Assembly (NCBI RefSeq): GCF_004011825.1
Contig: NZ_RKLO01000002.1
Span: 618,656-682,655 of the forward strand
DNA length: 64,000 bases
Direction: 5' to 3'
Source: Rhodococcus xishaensis
Lineage (GTDB): Bacteria; Actinomycetota; Actinomycetes; Mycobacteriales; Mycobacteriaceae
Shown here: piece after piece, positions 1 to 10,726 of the stretch
Layout of the letters: each line of letters starts with the position of its first letter
Numbering within the stretch: position 1 is the first letter of the stretch
Position numbers and translations under genes: made by a program
The notes under the pieces: model-generated
The model's input: only the letters and a program-made list of their open reading frames with translations
The model's database searches: none
Told to the model about the DNA's origin: nothing

Positions 1-387
1 GTCTCCCGAACGACCCTGGCCATGGCCCGCGATCGTCATCTCCCCGGAGCTCTCGCGGCTGTGCATCCCCGTTTCGGCGTCCCGCATCGGGCCGAGATCA
101 CCATCGGAATCATCGTCGCCACGGTCGCGGCGTTCGCCGATGTCCGTGCGGCCATCGGATTCTCCTCGTTCGGAGTCCTCCTGTACTACGCCGTCGGGAA
201 CGCTTCCGCCTGGACCCTCGCACCCGACGAGGGCCGGCCGGCGAGATTGATTCCCATCGTCGGTTCCGTCGGCTGCCTGGTGCTGGCGTTCACCCTGCCA
301 CTGACCTCCGTCATGGCCGGGGCCGCCGTTATCGCGGCCGGCGCACTCGTGTACGTAGCACGCCGACTGCGTGTCGGCGGAAGATGA
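1..387 (+). CDS. Amino-acid permease (APC family), C-terminal part
   Basis: The frame is open from base 1 and ends at 387, so only about 128 C-terminal residues are visible; the true start lies left of the window. The segment MARDRHLPGALAAVHPRFGVP is typical of the cytoplasmic loop in APC-superfamily amino-acid/polyamine transporters, a 12-TM family. It is followed by three or four hydrophobic stretches (EITIGIIVATVAAF, GVLLYYAVGNASAW, LIPIVGSVGCLVLAF, MAGAAVIAAGALVYVA) and a basic cytoplasmic tail. The substrate cannot be told from this fragment. A DoxX-family gene follows after 42 bp on the same strand. Confidence 0.8.
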   Translation, partial: VSRTTLAMARDRHLPGALAAVHPRFGVPHRAEITIGIIVATVAAFADVRAAIGFSSFGVLLYYAVGNASAWTLAPDEGRPARLIPIVGSVGCLVLAFTLPLTSVMAGAAVIAAGALVYVARRLRVGGR

Positions 388-429
388 ACCATCGGGGGCT
401 GAATTAGGCCCAGGCGACGGGAGGCACCC

Positions 430-936
430 ATGCCTGAATTTCAAAATCTGTTGACTCGACTGACCGCGACGGATGCACCAGCTTCGGTTGTCCTGATCCG
501 CTTCTACGTCGGCGCCGTCTTCCTGTCCGAGGGGATCCAGAAATTCGTCTACCCCGAGCGACTCGGTACCGGACGATTCACGACGGCCGAAATCCCCGCA
601 CCGGCGTTCTTCGCCTACTTCGACGGCGTGTTCGAAATACTGTGCGGCTGTCTGATCCTCGCCGGCCTGCTCACACGCCTGGCCGCACTCCCCATGATCG
701 TCAACATGATGGGCGCGCTATTGATCACGAAGATGCCTATTCTCTGGGGCAACTCGCCGACATTTGCCGGGGAGTCAGGATTCTGGGATTTCGCCCACGA
801 GGCCCGCGTCGACGTCGCTCAACTGTGCGGAACTCTTTTCCTGCTCATCGTCGGGGCCGGAGCCTGGTCGCTGGATGCGCGCCTGCGATCCTCGCGTGCA
901 GAGGTGAGCGGGCGAAAAGTCCAGAGCGAACCGTAG
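430..936 (+). CDS. DoxX family membrane protein
   Basis: A 168-residue protein with about four hydrophobic segments and the DoxX pattern: an N-terminal segment VLIRFYVGAVFLSEGIQKF, a loop with a conserved FDGVFEILCG, then paired C-terminal helices. A GGGAGG ribosome site sits just before the ATG. DoxX-family proteins are small inner-membrane proteins; some have been linked to quinone or sulfur redox chemistry, but the role of this one is unknown. It stands alone, 137 bp before a BlaI-type regulator, so co-transcription with that gene is uncertain. Confidence 0.8.
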   Translation: MPEFQNLLTRLTATDAPASVVLIRFYVGAVFLSEGIQKFVYPERLGTGRFTTAEIPAPAFFAYFDGVFEILCGCLILAGLLTRLAALPMIVNMMGALLITKMPILWGNSPTFAGESGFWDFAHEARVDVAQLCGTLFLLIVGAGAWSLDARLRSSRAEVSGRKVQSEP

Positions 937-1073
937 CCGTTCCGGACGGGGACGACGACGTGGATCCTGGCATCTCCGCCTGACATCGACTGAGACCGAT
1001 ACCACACCCGCCGCTCGAACGTACTTCCGGTAGTGCGAGCGGTTCGGGACGTGCGGTACGTAGAATTTGAAGC

Positions 1074-1535
1074 ATGGCTGGACTCGGTGAGCTCGAACGT
1101 GCGGTGATGGATCATCTGTGGTCCGTCTCGGAACCCCAGACGGTGCGGCAGGTGCATGAAGCCCTCGCTGCCCGCCGCGAACTCGCGTACACCACGGTGA
1201 TGACCGTGCTGCAGCGCCTCGCGAAGAAGCATCTGGTGATCCAACAGCGCGACGACCGTGCACACCGCTACGTCCCCGTGCACGGGCGCGACGAGTTGGT
1301 CGCGAGCCTGATGGTCGACGCCCTGCAGCAGGCCGACGAGTCCGGTGAGCGTGCCGCGGCACTCGTCCACTTCGTCGGACAGGTCGGTGCCGACGAGGCC
1401 GCAGCACTCCGCGAGGCGCTGGCCGCCCTCGAGGAGTCCGAGGCGACGAAGGGCGAGACGACCTCCCAGTCAGCGGCCCCGATGCACCCGCCAGGCAGTA
1501 CCGGCCTGCGCCGAGGTACCAGTCGGGCGAGTTGA
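1074..1535 (+). CDS. BlaI/MecI/CopY family transcriptional repressor
   Basis: A 153-residue protein whose first ~75 residues form the BlaI/MecI winged helix (GELERAVMDHLWS, QTVRQVHEAL, AYTTVMTVLQRLAKK). The C-terminal part (residues ~80-130) is the dimerisation region that is cleaved in classical BlaI systems. It is followed after 28 bp by an M56 peptidase, the usual partner, so the pair looks like a BlaI/BlaR1-type sensor unit. The counterpart recalled from Mtb is Rv1846c (BlaI), beside Rv1845c. No beta-lactamase gene lies in the window; likely targets are this operon and distant genes. I could not identify a convincing operator in the 137 bp upstream. Confidence 0.88.
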   Translation: MAGLGELERAVMDHLWSVSEPQTVRQVHEALAARRELAYTTVMTVLQRLAKKHLVIQQRDDRAHRYVPVHGRDELVASLMVDALQQADESGERAAALVHFVGQVGADEAAALREALAALEESEATKGETTSQSAAPMHPPGSTGLRRGTSRAS

Positions 1536-1563
1536 GGCCTGTCGACGTCATGTCGTGTAGCTG

Positions 1564-2529
1564 ATGAACGCCAGCAACGCACTGGCTTTCGGGGTGCTCG
1601 CGCTCGCCCTGACCGGCCCCGTGCCGGCGATGCTGAGTCGTGCTCGGTGGCCGTTCCGTGCGCCCCGCGCTGCACTGGTGCTGTGGCAGGCGATCGCGCT
1701 CGCCGCAGTGCTGTCGGCGTTCAGCTCCGGGCTCGCCATCGCCAGCCAGCTGTTGGTTCCCGGCCCGGACGGGCGCCCCACCACGGATCCGACCGCCGAG
1801 ATCGACGCGCTCGGTCTACCCCTGTGGATCCTGTACATAGTCGTGCTCGGCCTCACGCTGCTGATCGGCGCAAGGTTGATCGCCTCGATCGTCCGTGTTG
1901 CCGTGCACACGCGCCGCCGCCGAGCACGGCACCGCATGCTCGTCGACCTGCTCGACCGCGGCGACGCCGACATCTCCGCCGCATTGGGGCGTCTGTCCGA
2001 CGTCCGTGTCCTCGACGCGGCCGAGCCGATCGCTTACTGCCTTCCGGGCCTGCGGCAGCGGGTCGTGCTCAGCGAGGGGACCTTGAAGTCCCTCAACGTC
2101 GCCGAGATCACCGCCATCCTCACCCACGAGCGTGCCCACCTGCGGGCCCGCCACGACCTGGTCCTCGAGGCGTTCACTGCACTGCACCAAGCCTTCCCGC
2201 GAGTGGTCCGCTCGAAGTCCGCACTCGGCTCGGTCCAGCTGCTCGTCGAGCTGCTCGCCGACGACTCCGCCGTCAAGGTCACCGGCCCGACGCCGCTGGC
2301 GCGCGCCCTGGTGACCTGCGCCGGGACCACCGCCCCCCGCGGCGCGATGGCGGTAGGCGGCCCGAGCACCCTGGTCCGCATCCAGCGCCTCAACGGCGCC
2401 GGCGCCGACGCACGGATCGCGGTGTCCGCCTACATAGCCGCAGCAGCGATTCTCGTGGTCCCGACGATCGCGGTCGCCGTGCCCTGGCTGGTTGAGCTGA
2501 ACCGGCTGTTCTCGTCGATACAGCCCTGA
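1564..2529 (+). CDS. M56 family metallopeptidase (BlaR1-like membrane protease)
   Basis: A 321-residue membrane protein. Hydrophobic segments lie at residues ~1-20, ~35-60 and ~80-105, with another near the C-terminus (~275-305). The zinc motif HExxH appears as HERAH near residue 189, and ELLADD further on could supply the third ligand. It lacks the large extracellular penicillin-binding sensor domain of classical BlaR1, so it is a short M56 form, as in Mtb Rv1845c. With the upstream BlaI-type gene it would cleave the repressor on receiving a membrane or cell-wall signal; this is inferred from the family. Confidence 0.85.
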   Translation: MNASNALAFGVLALALTGPVPAMLSRARWPFRAPRAALVLWQAIALAAVLSAFSSGLAIASQLLVPGPDGRPTTDPTAEIDALGLPLWILYIVVLGLTLLIGARLIASIVRVAVHTRRRRARHRMLVDLLDRGDADISAALGRLSDVRVLDAAEPIAYCLPGLRQRVVLSEGTLKSLNVAEITAILTHERAHLRARHDLVLEAFTALHQAFPRVVRSKSALGSVQLLVELLADDSAVKVTGPTPLARALVTCAGTTAPRGAMAVGGPSTLVRIQRLNGAGADARIAVSAYIAAAAILVVPTIAVAVPWLVELNRLFSSIQP

Positions 2530-2778
2530 CCGTCGGCTGGTTGCGCCGGTCACAACACCAGAACGGAGTCGTCGGTGGCGACCCGTGTCGCGTACACTCG
2601 TCGACGGCCCGATGGCGGGTTCACTCAATTTCGATTGTTCAATGTGGCACAGAGCACCCGGTCCCACCTGCGCAGCACGCGCTGACGACCGTTGAATCGT
2701 GCCCCCGGCTCGTCTCTTCGTGCGGCTGCGTGACAGCCCGCTCCGCGACGCGCCCGACGTCCGGAGAGGTACTCCCGC

Positions 2779-4497
2779 GTGACTTCTGCTGCCCCCAATC
2801 CTCCGACGACCGTCGACCACGACCGGCCGTTCGCCGACGACACAAAGGTGACGTTCGCGAAGATCGGGCTGCCCGAACCGGTCGTCGCGGCACTCGCCCG
2901 CAAGGCGATCACCGTACCGACGCCCATCCAGGCCATGGCGATCCCGGACGCGATCGCGGGCCGGAACATCCTCGGACGCGCGCAAACCGGGTCGGGGAAG
3001 ACACTCGCGTTCGGTCTGCCCATGCTGGCGCGGCTGGCAAAGCACGAGGACCGTCCACGCCCCAAACGCCCCCGCGCCCTAGTCCTCGTCCCCACCCGTG
3101 AACTGGCGTTCCAGGTGGTCGATTCGCTGGCACCGTACGCGGGCTCCCTCGGCCTGAACGTGCGCCCCGCGGTCGGCGGCACACCGTTCACCAAGCAGGT
3201 CGATCAGCTGCGCCGTGGCGTCGACATCCTCGTCGCGACCCCAGGGCGGCTCAATGACCACCTCAGGCAGCAGACGTGCGTCCTCGACGAGGTCGAGATG
3301 ACCGCGCTCGACGAGGCCGATCAGATGGCGGACATGGGTTTCCTGCCTCAGGTGCGCGCACTGCTCGACCAGACCCCCGACAACAGCCAGCGGCTGCTGT
3401 TCTCCGCCACCCTCGACCATGATGTGCAGGCCCTGGTTCGAGAGTTCCTGCCCACTCACGAGATGCACTCGACCCAGGACGGTCGCGCATCGGTGACGAC
3501 GATGGACCATTACGTGCTGTTGGTCGACCGAGGCCAGAAGGACGCTGTCCTCGCCGAGATCGCTTCCCGCGAGGGTGGCCGCACGATCATGTTCGCCCGG
3601 ACCAAGCTGGGCGCGGAGGGAATCACTCAACGGCTGCGGGACAAGGGCGTCGCCGCCGAGGCACTGCACGGCGGCAAGGCACAGAACCAGCGCAGCCGGG
3701 TACTGGAACGATTCAAGAACGGCCGCACCCCCGTGCTGGTGGCGACCGATGTCGCGGCCCGCGGCATCCATGTCGACGGGATCGACCTGGTCGTGCACGT
3801 CGACCCACCGCAGGACCACAAGGATTACCTGCATCGTGCCGGTCGTACCGCGCGTGCGGGCGAGGCCGGGGTCGTCGCGGCGATCGTGCTGCCGAACCAG
3901 CGTCGCCAGTTCCGTCGCCTGACCGGCATGGCCGGGGTGGATGCCACCGCCGTCCCCGTCTCTCCAGGGTCCGACGAGCTGGCCACGATCACCGGGGCCC
4001 GGACCCCGAGTGGCGAGCCGGTGCGCGAGAGCTATTTCCGTCCTCAGCGCCGGGAGCGGTCGTTCGGTGACCGTGGCCCGCGCCGTGGTCTAGGTGACCG
4101 TGGCCCCCGCCGCGAGAGCGGCGGCCGAGATCACCGCCGCGACAGTGGCAGCGGGCCGCGCCGCGACAGTGGCAATGGGCCGCGCCGCGACAGTGGCAAT
4201 GGGCCGCGCCGCGACAGTGGCCATCGGGGTCACCACCGCGACAGTGGCCATCGGGGTCACCACCGCGACAGTGGCAATGAGCCGCGCCGCGACGGTGCCA
4301 ACGGGCCGCGCCGCGACAGCGGTGACCGGGTTGCCCGCGGTCCGCGCCGGGGCGTCGACAGCCGCGGTGAACGCGGCGCGGTCGATCGTCGGCAGGGCGG
4401 CGCCACGCCGGAGCGCCGGTCGAACGGGTTCCGCAGCCGCGCCGACCGTCGCAGCTACGACGGCTTCACCGGGCCGCGCCGCGAACACAACCAGTAG
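2779..4497 (+). CDS. DEAD-box RNA helicase with Arg/Gly-rich repeat tail
   Basis: A 572-residue helicase. Motifs in order: Q-motif region PTPIQAMAI, motif I AQTGSGKT, PTRELA, TPGRL, motif II DEAD (LDEADQMADMGF), motif III SAT, and motif VI HRAGRTARAG. Residues ~430-572 form a basic Arg/Gly/Asp/Ser tail built from short repeats of the type RRDSGN and RGHHRDSG. Such tails in RhlE/CsdA-like helicases bind RNA non-specifically. The GTG start follows a GGAGAGG ribosome site at 9 bp. A second DEAD-box gene lies just beyond gnd (6148-7482), so two paralogues flank a metabolic gene. The likely role is RNA unwinding in ribosome assembly or mRNA decay. Confidence 0.92.
   Translation: MTSAAPNPPTTVDHDRPFADDTKVTFAKIGLPEPVVAALARKAITVPTPIQAMAIPDAIAGRNILGRAQTGSGKTLAFGLPMLARLAKHEDRPRPKRPRALVLVPTRELAFQVVDSLAPYAGSLGLNVRPAVGGTPFTKQVDQLRRGVDILVATPGRLNDHLRQQTCVLDEVEMTALDEADQMADMGFLPQVRALLDQTPDNSQRLLFSATLDHDVQALVREFLPTHEMHSTQDGRASVTTMDHYVLLVDRGQKDAVLAEIASREGGRTIMFARTKLGAEGITQRLRDKGVAAEALHGGKAQNQRSRVLERFKNGRTPVLVATDVAARGIHVDGIDLVVHVDPPQDHKDYLHRAGRTARAGEAGVVAAIVLPNQRRQFRRLTGMAGVDATAVPVSPGSDELATITGARTPSGEPVRESYFRPQRRERSFGDRGPRRGLGDRGPRRESGGRDHRRDSGSGPRRDSGNGPRRDSGNGPRRDSGHRGHHRDSGHRGHHRDSGNEPRRDGANGPRRDSGDRVARGPRRGVDSRGERGAVDRRQGGATPERRSNGFRSRADRRSYDGFTGPRREHNQ
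4136..4284 (+). repeat. Coding tandem repeats in the helicase tail
   Basis: Near-identical 24 bp units ending in cgcgacagtggc occur in a row, followed by two perfect 27 bp copies at 4222-4248 and 4249-4275. All keep the reading frame and encode the RRDSGN and HRGHHRDSG repeats of the helicase tail. In-frame expansion and contraction between strains is likely. Confidence 0.75.
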
Positions 4498-4571
4498 CGG
4501 GTGGTCGATCCGGCAGCGGCAAGGGCGGGGCCGGTTCGCAATGCGGCAGGGCAACAGGGGAAGCTGTATCC

Positions 4572-6032
4572 ATGACCATCGAGACCTCTGCCAGCACCGA
4601 GGCTGCCCGCGCCCAGATCGGCGTCACCGGGCTCGCCGTCATGGGATCCAACATCGCCCGCAACTTCGCCCGTCACGGGCACACCGTGGCCCTGCACAAC
4701 CGCAGCGTCGCGAAGACGGACGCGCTCCTGGCCGACCACGGCGACGACGGTGACTTCGTACGTACCGAGACCATCGAGGAGTTCGTGGCGGCCCTGCAGA
4801 AGCCACGCCGCGTGCTGATCATGGTCAAGGCCGGTGACCCCACCGATGCGGTGATCGAGGAGCTCGCCGGCGCGATGGAGGCCGGCGACATCATCATCGA
4901 CGGCGGCAATGCGCTGTACACCGACACAATTCGCCGCGAGGCCAGCCTGCGCGAGCGTGGCCTGCACTTCGTCGGCGCGGGCATCTCTGGTGGCGAGGAG
5001 GGTGCGCTCAACGGCCCGTCGATCATGCCGGGCGGACCCAAGGAGTCCTATGAGGCGCTCGGCCCGCTGCTCGAGTCGATCGCCGCGCAGGTCGACGGCA
5101 CGCCCTGCTGCACGCACATCGGCCCCGACGGCTCGGGACACTTCGTGAAGATGGTCCACAACGGCATCGAGTACGCGGACATGCAGCTGATCGGCGAGGC
5201 CTACCACCTGTTCCGCGACGCGCTCTGCTACGACGCAGACCGGATCGCCGACGTGTTCACCGAGTGGAACGCCGGAGACCTCGAGAGCTACCTGGTGGAA
5301 ATCACCGCAGAGGTGCTGCGCCAAAAGGACGCGAAGACCGGCAAGCCCCTGGTCGACGTGATCGTCGACGCCGCAGAGCAGAAGGGCACCGGCCGTTGGA
5401 CGGTCAAGTCGGCTCTCGACCTCGGGGTGCCGGTCACCGGCATCGCCGAGGCCGTGTTCGCCCGCGCTCTGTCCGGTTCACGAGACCAGCGGGCGGCCGC
5501 GCGGGGATTGGCGTCCGGGACGCTCGGCGACAAGCCCACCGATGCCGCACAGTTCACCGAGGACATCCGCCGCGCCCTGTACGCGTCGAAGGTTGTCGCA
5601 TACGCGCAGGGCTTCGATCAGATCGCGGCCGGAAGCGCAGAGTACGGCTGGGACGTCACCCGCGCCGATCTCGCCACCATCTGGCGCGGCGGCTGCATCA
5701 TCCGCGCACAGTTCCTCAACCGCATCAAAGAGGCGTACGACGCCGATCCGGAGCTGCCGAGCCTGATCCTGGCCCCGTACTTCCGTGAGGCGATCGAAAG
5801 CGGCATCGACAGCTGGCGCCGGGTCGTCGCGACCGCGACCATGCTGGGCATTCCGGTCCCGGGCTTCGCCTCGTCGCTGTCGTACTACGACGGTCTGCGC
5901 GCCGAGCGGCTTCCGGCGGCTCTCACGCAGGGCCAACGCGACTTCTTCGGCGCCCACACCTACGAGCGAGTCGACTCGCCGGGCAAGTTCCACACCCTCT
6001 GGAGCGGCGACCGCTCCGAGGTCGTGGCCTGA
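4572..6032 (+). CDS. gnd: 6-phosphogluconate dehydrogenase, decarboxylating
   Basis: A 486-residue enzyme of the oxidative pentose-phosphate pathway that converts 6-phosphogluconate and NADP+ to ribulose-5-phosphate, CO2 and NADPH. The N-terminal Rossmann fold shows GLAVMGSNIARNFA and an HNRS segment that favours NADP. The substrate region has GISGGEEGALNGPSIMPGG and the catalytic-lysine segment HFVKMVHNGIEY. The all-helical C-terminal half ends with SYYDGLR, typical of the long (~480 aa) form. GGGGAAG lies 10 bp before the ATG. An inverted repeat follows the stop. In Mtb the neighbour is also guaB1 (gnd1 = Rv1844c, from memory). Confidence 0.95.
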   Translation: MTIETSASTEAARAQIGVTGLAVMGSNIARNFARHGHTVALHNRSVAKTDALLADHGDDGDFVRTETIEEFVAALQKPRRVLIMVKAGDPTDAVIEELAGAMEAGDIIIDGGNALYTDTIRREASLRERGLHFVGAGISGGEEGALNGPSIMPGGPKESYEALGPLLESIAAQVDGTPCCTHIGPDGSGHFVKMVHNGIEYADMQLIGEAYHLFRDALCYDADRIADVFTEWNAGDLESYLVEITAEVLRQKDAKTGKPLVDVIVDAAEQKGTGRWTVKSALDLGVPVTGIAEAVFARALSGSRDQRAAARGLASGTLGDKPTDAAQFTEDIRRALYASKVVAYAQGFDQIAAGSAEYGWDVTRADLATIWRGGCIIRAQFLNRIKEAYDADPELPSLILAPYFREAIESGIDSWRRVVATATMLGIPVPGFASSLSYYDGLRAERLPAALTQGQRDFFGAHTYERVDSPGKFHTLWSGDRSEVVA

Positions 6033-6049
6033 GCCTTCCGCCGGCAGCG

Positions 6050-6080
6050 GACGGGGCGCATGCGCAGCGCGCGCCCCGTC
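6050..6080 (+). terminator. Hairpin after gnd
   Basis: A perfect 10 bp inverted repeat (gacggggcgc / gcgccccgtc) with an 11-base loop starts 18 bp after the gnd stop. No clear T run follows, which is common in actinobacteria. Confidence 0.55.
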
Positions 6081-6147
6081 GTGCAGGTCGGGCACCGGCG
6101 GAGCCGCGGTAGCCTGTGACCTCACGAACGGAAGGCCACACTCATCC

Positions 6148-7482
6148 ATGTCCGACCGTCCCTCCCCCTCCTTCGCGCAGCTCGGACTCCCCACGACGCT
6201 TGTGCATGCCCTCGGCCGCGAGGGGATCGCGGCGCCGTTCCCGATCCAGGCGGCCACCATCCCGGACATACTCGCCGGGCGGGACGTCCTGGGACGCGGT
6301 CCGACCGGCTCCGGAAAAACGCTCGCCTTCGGGCTGCCGCTGCTGGTTCGACTGACCGGTGCCGCCAGCCGACCCGGGCGTCCGCGCGGGATCGTGCTCG
6401 TCCCCACCCGGGAGTTGGCCACGCAGATCGAATCATCGCTCGACGCGTTCGCCGTGGCTCTGGGACTGCGGATGGCCGCGATCGTCGGCGGGGTCCCGCT
6501 CAAGGCGCAGGCCACCCGGCTGGGCCGCGGCGTCGACCTGCTCGTCGCCACACCCGGGCGGCTCGCCGATCACCTGGACCGGGGCACGGCCCGCCTCGAC
6601 GACGTGACGATCACCGTGGTCGACGAGGCGGATCACATGGCCGAGCTCGGTTTCCTGCCGCAGGTCACAGAGATCCTCGACCACACCCCGCAGTCGGCGC
6701 AGCGGCTGCTGTTCTCCGCGACCCTCGACGGTGAGGTCGACACGCTCGTCGCCCGGTACCTGCACGATCCGGTCGCTCATGCGACGGCCGCCGCCGTCGC
6801 CGCCGTCGACACGATGGCCCACCATGTGCTGCACGTGCCGCGAGAGATCAAGTGGGACATCGTCGCCCGTATCGCAGCCCGCCACGGCCGGACGCTGCTG
6901 TTCGTCCGCACCAAGGCGGGCGTGGACCGGCTCACAGACGAACTGCGCACGGCCGGGGTGAACGCGGCCGGCCTGCACGGCGACAAGCCGCAGGGCCACC
7001 GCACCCGCGCCCTGACCGGATTCGCGGACGGCACCGTACCGGTGCTCGTGGCCACCGACGTCGCGGCCCGCGGCATCCACGTCGACGACGTCTCGCTCGT
7101 CGTCCACGTCGACCCGCCCACCGAACCGAAGGCGTACCTGCACCGGGCGGGCCGCACCGCGCGCGCCGGAGAGTTCGGCGTGGTGGTGACGGTCGTCACC
7201 GAGGACGAGCGCGTCGCCGCCGAGAAGGTGATGCGGGCGGCCGGAGTGGAGGCGGACCCGCTGCCGGTGGGCGGCAAGGATCGGCGCTGGGCGGCGGTGA
7301 CGGGGGCGCGCGAGCCCACCCGAACCCCGGTTCCCGAACAGGCACGCGAGACGCCCCCGCCCGCCGACCAGACGCGTAACCCCCGCGGACGTGGCCCCGG
7401 GTTCCGTTCCCGCGGCGATCAGCGTCGCGGACGGCCCACCGGTCCCGGGCACAGCCGACGCCGGCGTCAGGGCGGGCGGTGA
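6148..7482 (+). CDS. DEAD-box RNA helicase (second paralogue)
   Basis: A 444-residue helicase with the same order of motifs as the gene at 2779: PFPIQAATI, motif I PTGSGKT, PTRELA, TPGRLADH, DEADHMAELGF, SAT, and HRAGRTARAG. The C-terminal tail is shorter, basic and without the long repeats. The frame is open well upstream, overlapping gnd, but residues before the ATG at 6148 do not look like helicase sequence. GGAAGG lies 12 bp upstream and MSDRPSPSFAQLGLP is a normal N-terminus. The two helicases are about as similar to each other as recent paralogues. Role inferred as RNA remodelling. Confidence 0.92.
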   Translation: MSDRPSPSFAQLGLPTTLVHALGREGIAAPFPIQAATIPDILAGRDVLGRGPTGSGKTLAFGLPLLVRLTGAASRPGRPRGIVLVPTRELATQIESSLDAFAVALGLRMAAIVGGVPLKAQATRLGRGVDLLVATPGRLADHLDRGTARLDDVTITVVDEADHMAELGFLPQVTEILDHTPQSAQRLLFSATLDGEVDTLVARYLHDPVAHATAAAVAAVDTMAHHVLHVPREIKWDIVARIAARHGRTLLFVRTKAGVDRLTDELRTAGVNAAGLHGDKPQGHRTRALTGFADGTVPVLVATDVAARGIHVDDVSLVVHVDPPTEPKAYLHRAGRTARAGEFGVVVTVVTEDERVAAEKVMRAAGVEADPLPVGGKDRRWAAVTGAREPTRTPVPEQARETPPPADQTRNPRGRGPGFRSRGDQRRGRPTGPGHSRRRRQGGR

Positions 7483-7605
7483 GCCGCCTTACGCGCCCCG
7501 AACACTGAGCCCTTGTCCGGGCCGCTGTCGCCTCGCACGGGCGATCACCGTCGGTAAACGGTCAGGGATCGCGTACCTACGGCGCGGCGGACGAATCCGC
7601 AGTAA

Positions 7606-9051
<1,446 letters not shown>

Positions 9052-9195
9052 CCGTCACGGCCACGGCACCGATGGATGTCGGTTTCCTCCCATTGAGATC
9101 ACAAACGCTACAGTGGAGGCTCACTTTCAGGAAATACGCTCGGCGCCGTTCCGGTTGAAGGTGATGACATGCGCCGCCCGACAGAGAGGACACAG

Positions 9196-9345
9196 GTGCC
9201 CGAGGCACCCTTAAACCCACCCCCCGTAGCTACCTCGCCAGGATCGGATTCCGACTCGGCCGGTGCTGACGGATCCTCCGAAGGTTCCTCTAGCGAGCCG
9301 GGCGACAAACCCGGCGGCCCCCATCTCCTGAGCGGGCGGTGCTGA
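9196..9345 (+). CDS. Possible small acidic/Ser-rich protein upstream of the CNNM genes
   Basis: An open frame of 49 codons starts at GTG 9196, with GAGAGGA as ribosome site 6-7 bases upstream, and ends one base before the next gene. An ATG at 9169 in the same frame would give 58 codons. The product is rich in Pro, Ser, Gly and Asp, with no hydrophobic segment and no recognised domain. It could be a translated leader coupling ribosomes to the downstream gene, or chance. Position and ribosome site are the only support. Confidence 0.35.
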   Translation: MPEAPLNPPPVATSPGSDSDSAGADGSSEGSSSEPGDKPGGPHLLSGRC

Positions 9346-9346
9346 C

Positions 9347-10726
9347 ATGGACGTCGCAGCGCTGACGCTCGCAATCCTGAGCCTGCTCGGCTTCATAGCG
9401 CTGACCGCAGGCACCGCTATCTTCGTTGCGGCAGAGTTCTCGCTGACCGCACTCGAACGCAGCACCGTCGACGCCCATGCTCGCGGCGGCGACCTTCGTG
9501 CTCGCCAGGTCCGGCACGCCCACCGCACGCTCTCGTTTCAGCTCTCGGGCGCCCAGTTGGGCATCACGATCACCACACTGATCACCGGTTACCTCGCCGA
9601 GCCCGTGCTGGCGCGGTTCATCAGCCCGCTCCTGACCGGCTTCGGGCTGTCCGATTCGGCGACTCGGGGTATCTCCCTGACGTTGGCACTGATCATCGCG
9701 ACCTCGTTCTCGATGATCTTCGGCGAACTGGTCCCCAAGAACCTGGCGATCTCCAAGCCGCTGCCCACCGCCCGTGCCACCGCGGGTCTGCAGGTCGGGT
9801 TCTCACTGATCTTCAAGTGGGCCATCAAGGGCCTCAACGGTGCCGCTAACTGGGTCGTCCGCCGCCTGGGTATAGAACCTGCGGAGGAACTGCGCTCGGC
9901 CCGGTCCCCGCAGGAGCTCGGCTCCCTGGTGAGCACATCCGCCGAGCGGGGTTCCCTCGACGCGGGCACCGCGCTGCTGGTGAACCGGTCGCTGCGTTTC
10001 GGCGACCTGAGCGCCGAGGAGTTGATGACCCCGCGCGTGAAGATCGAGTCACTCGAGACCGGCGCGACGGTCGCCGACCTCATCGAAGTCGCGTCCCGTA
10101 CCGGTTACTCCCGTTTCCCCATCGTCGACGGGGACCTCGACAACACGATCGGCGTCGTGCACATCAAACACGCATTCACCGTGCCCGCCGCGCGCCGCGA
10201 GTCCACCCGACTCGCCTCGCTCGCGCATGTTGTTCCGGTGGTGCCGTCCACGCTCGACGGTGACGCCGTGATGGAACAGGTCCGCGCTGACGGCATGCAG
10301 GTTGCGCTGGTCGTCGACGAGTACGGCGGCACCGCGGGCATCGTGACCATGGAGGACCTGATCGAGGAGATCCTCGGCGACGTCCGCGACGAGCACGACG
10401 AAACCGAGATCGACGTGCAGCGCGTCGGCCACAGCTGGTCCTGCTCGGGCCTGCTGCGCACCGACGAGGTCGCCGCCGCCACCGGCTACGTCGCTCCCGA
10501 AGGCGAATACGACACGATCGGCGGGCTCGTGCTCACATGCCTGGGACGGATCCCCGTCGAGGGCGACGAGGTAGCGCTGCCCGACGCGAGCGGCCAGCCC
10601 CTCGGCGCCGATGGGCGCGGCTGGATCGGCCGCGTGCTGACGATGGATGGCCGACGCATCGATCGGGTGCTGCTGACCCCGGTCCCGGCAATCGACACGA
10701 TCCGAGAGGAGAACGACCGTGGGTGA
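9347..10726 (+). CDS. CNNM/CorC-type membrane protein (hemolysin family), CBS pair
   Basis: A 459-residue protein. The N-terminal DUF21/CNNM membrane domain (~residues 1-190) has four helices, with signature segments [14 protein letters not shown] and [20 protein letters not shown]-domain pair follows (~210-340; [51 protein letters not shown]), then a CorC_HlyC C-terminal domain (~355-440). Family members are linked to Mg2+/Co2+ efflux and to protein quality control rather than haemolysis. The stop overlaps the next gene by 8 bp, so the two are translationally coupled. Mtb counterpart by recollection: Rv1842c. Confidence 0.92.
   Translation: MDVAALTLAILSLLGFIALTAGTAIFVAAEFSLTALERSTVDAHARGGDLRARQVRHAHRTLSFQLSGAQLGITITTLITGYLAEPVLARFISPLLTGFGLSDSATRGISLTLALIIATSFSMIFGELVPKNLAISKPLPTARATAGLQVGFSLIFKWAIKGLNGAANWVVRRLGIEPAEELRSARSPQELGSLVSTSAERGSLDAGTALLVNRSLRFGDLSAEELMTPRVKIESLETGATVADLIEVASRTGYSRFPIVDGDLDNTIGVVHIKHAFTVPAARRESTRLASLAHVVPVVPSTLDGDAVMEQVRADGMQVALVVDEYGGTAGIVTMEDLIEEILGDVRDEHDETEIDVQRVGHSWSCSGLLRTDEVAAATGYVAPEGEYDTIGGLVLTCLGRIPVEGDEVALPDASGQPLGADGRGWIGRVLTMDGRRIDRVLLTPVPAIDTIREENDRG

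Noticed and set aside
938..1073. BlaI operator upstream of the BlaI-type gene
   Set aside because: Only imperfect gtac-containing symmetry; nothing matching a BlaI box with confidence.
4136..4284. Possible CRISPR or satellite array
   Set aside because: Repeats keep the helicase reading frame and have no spacers.
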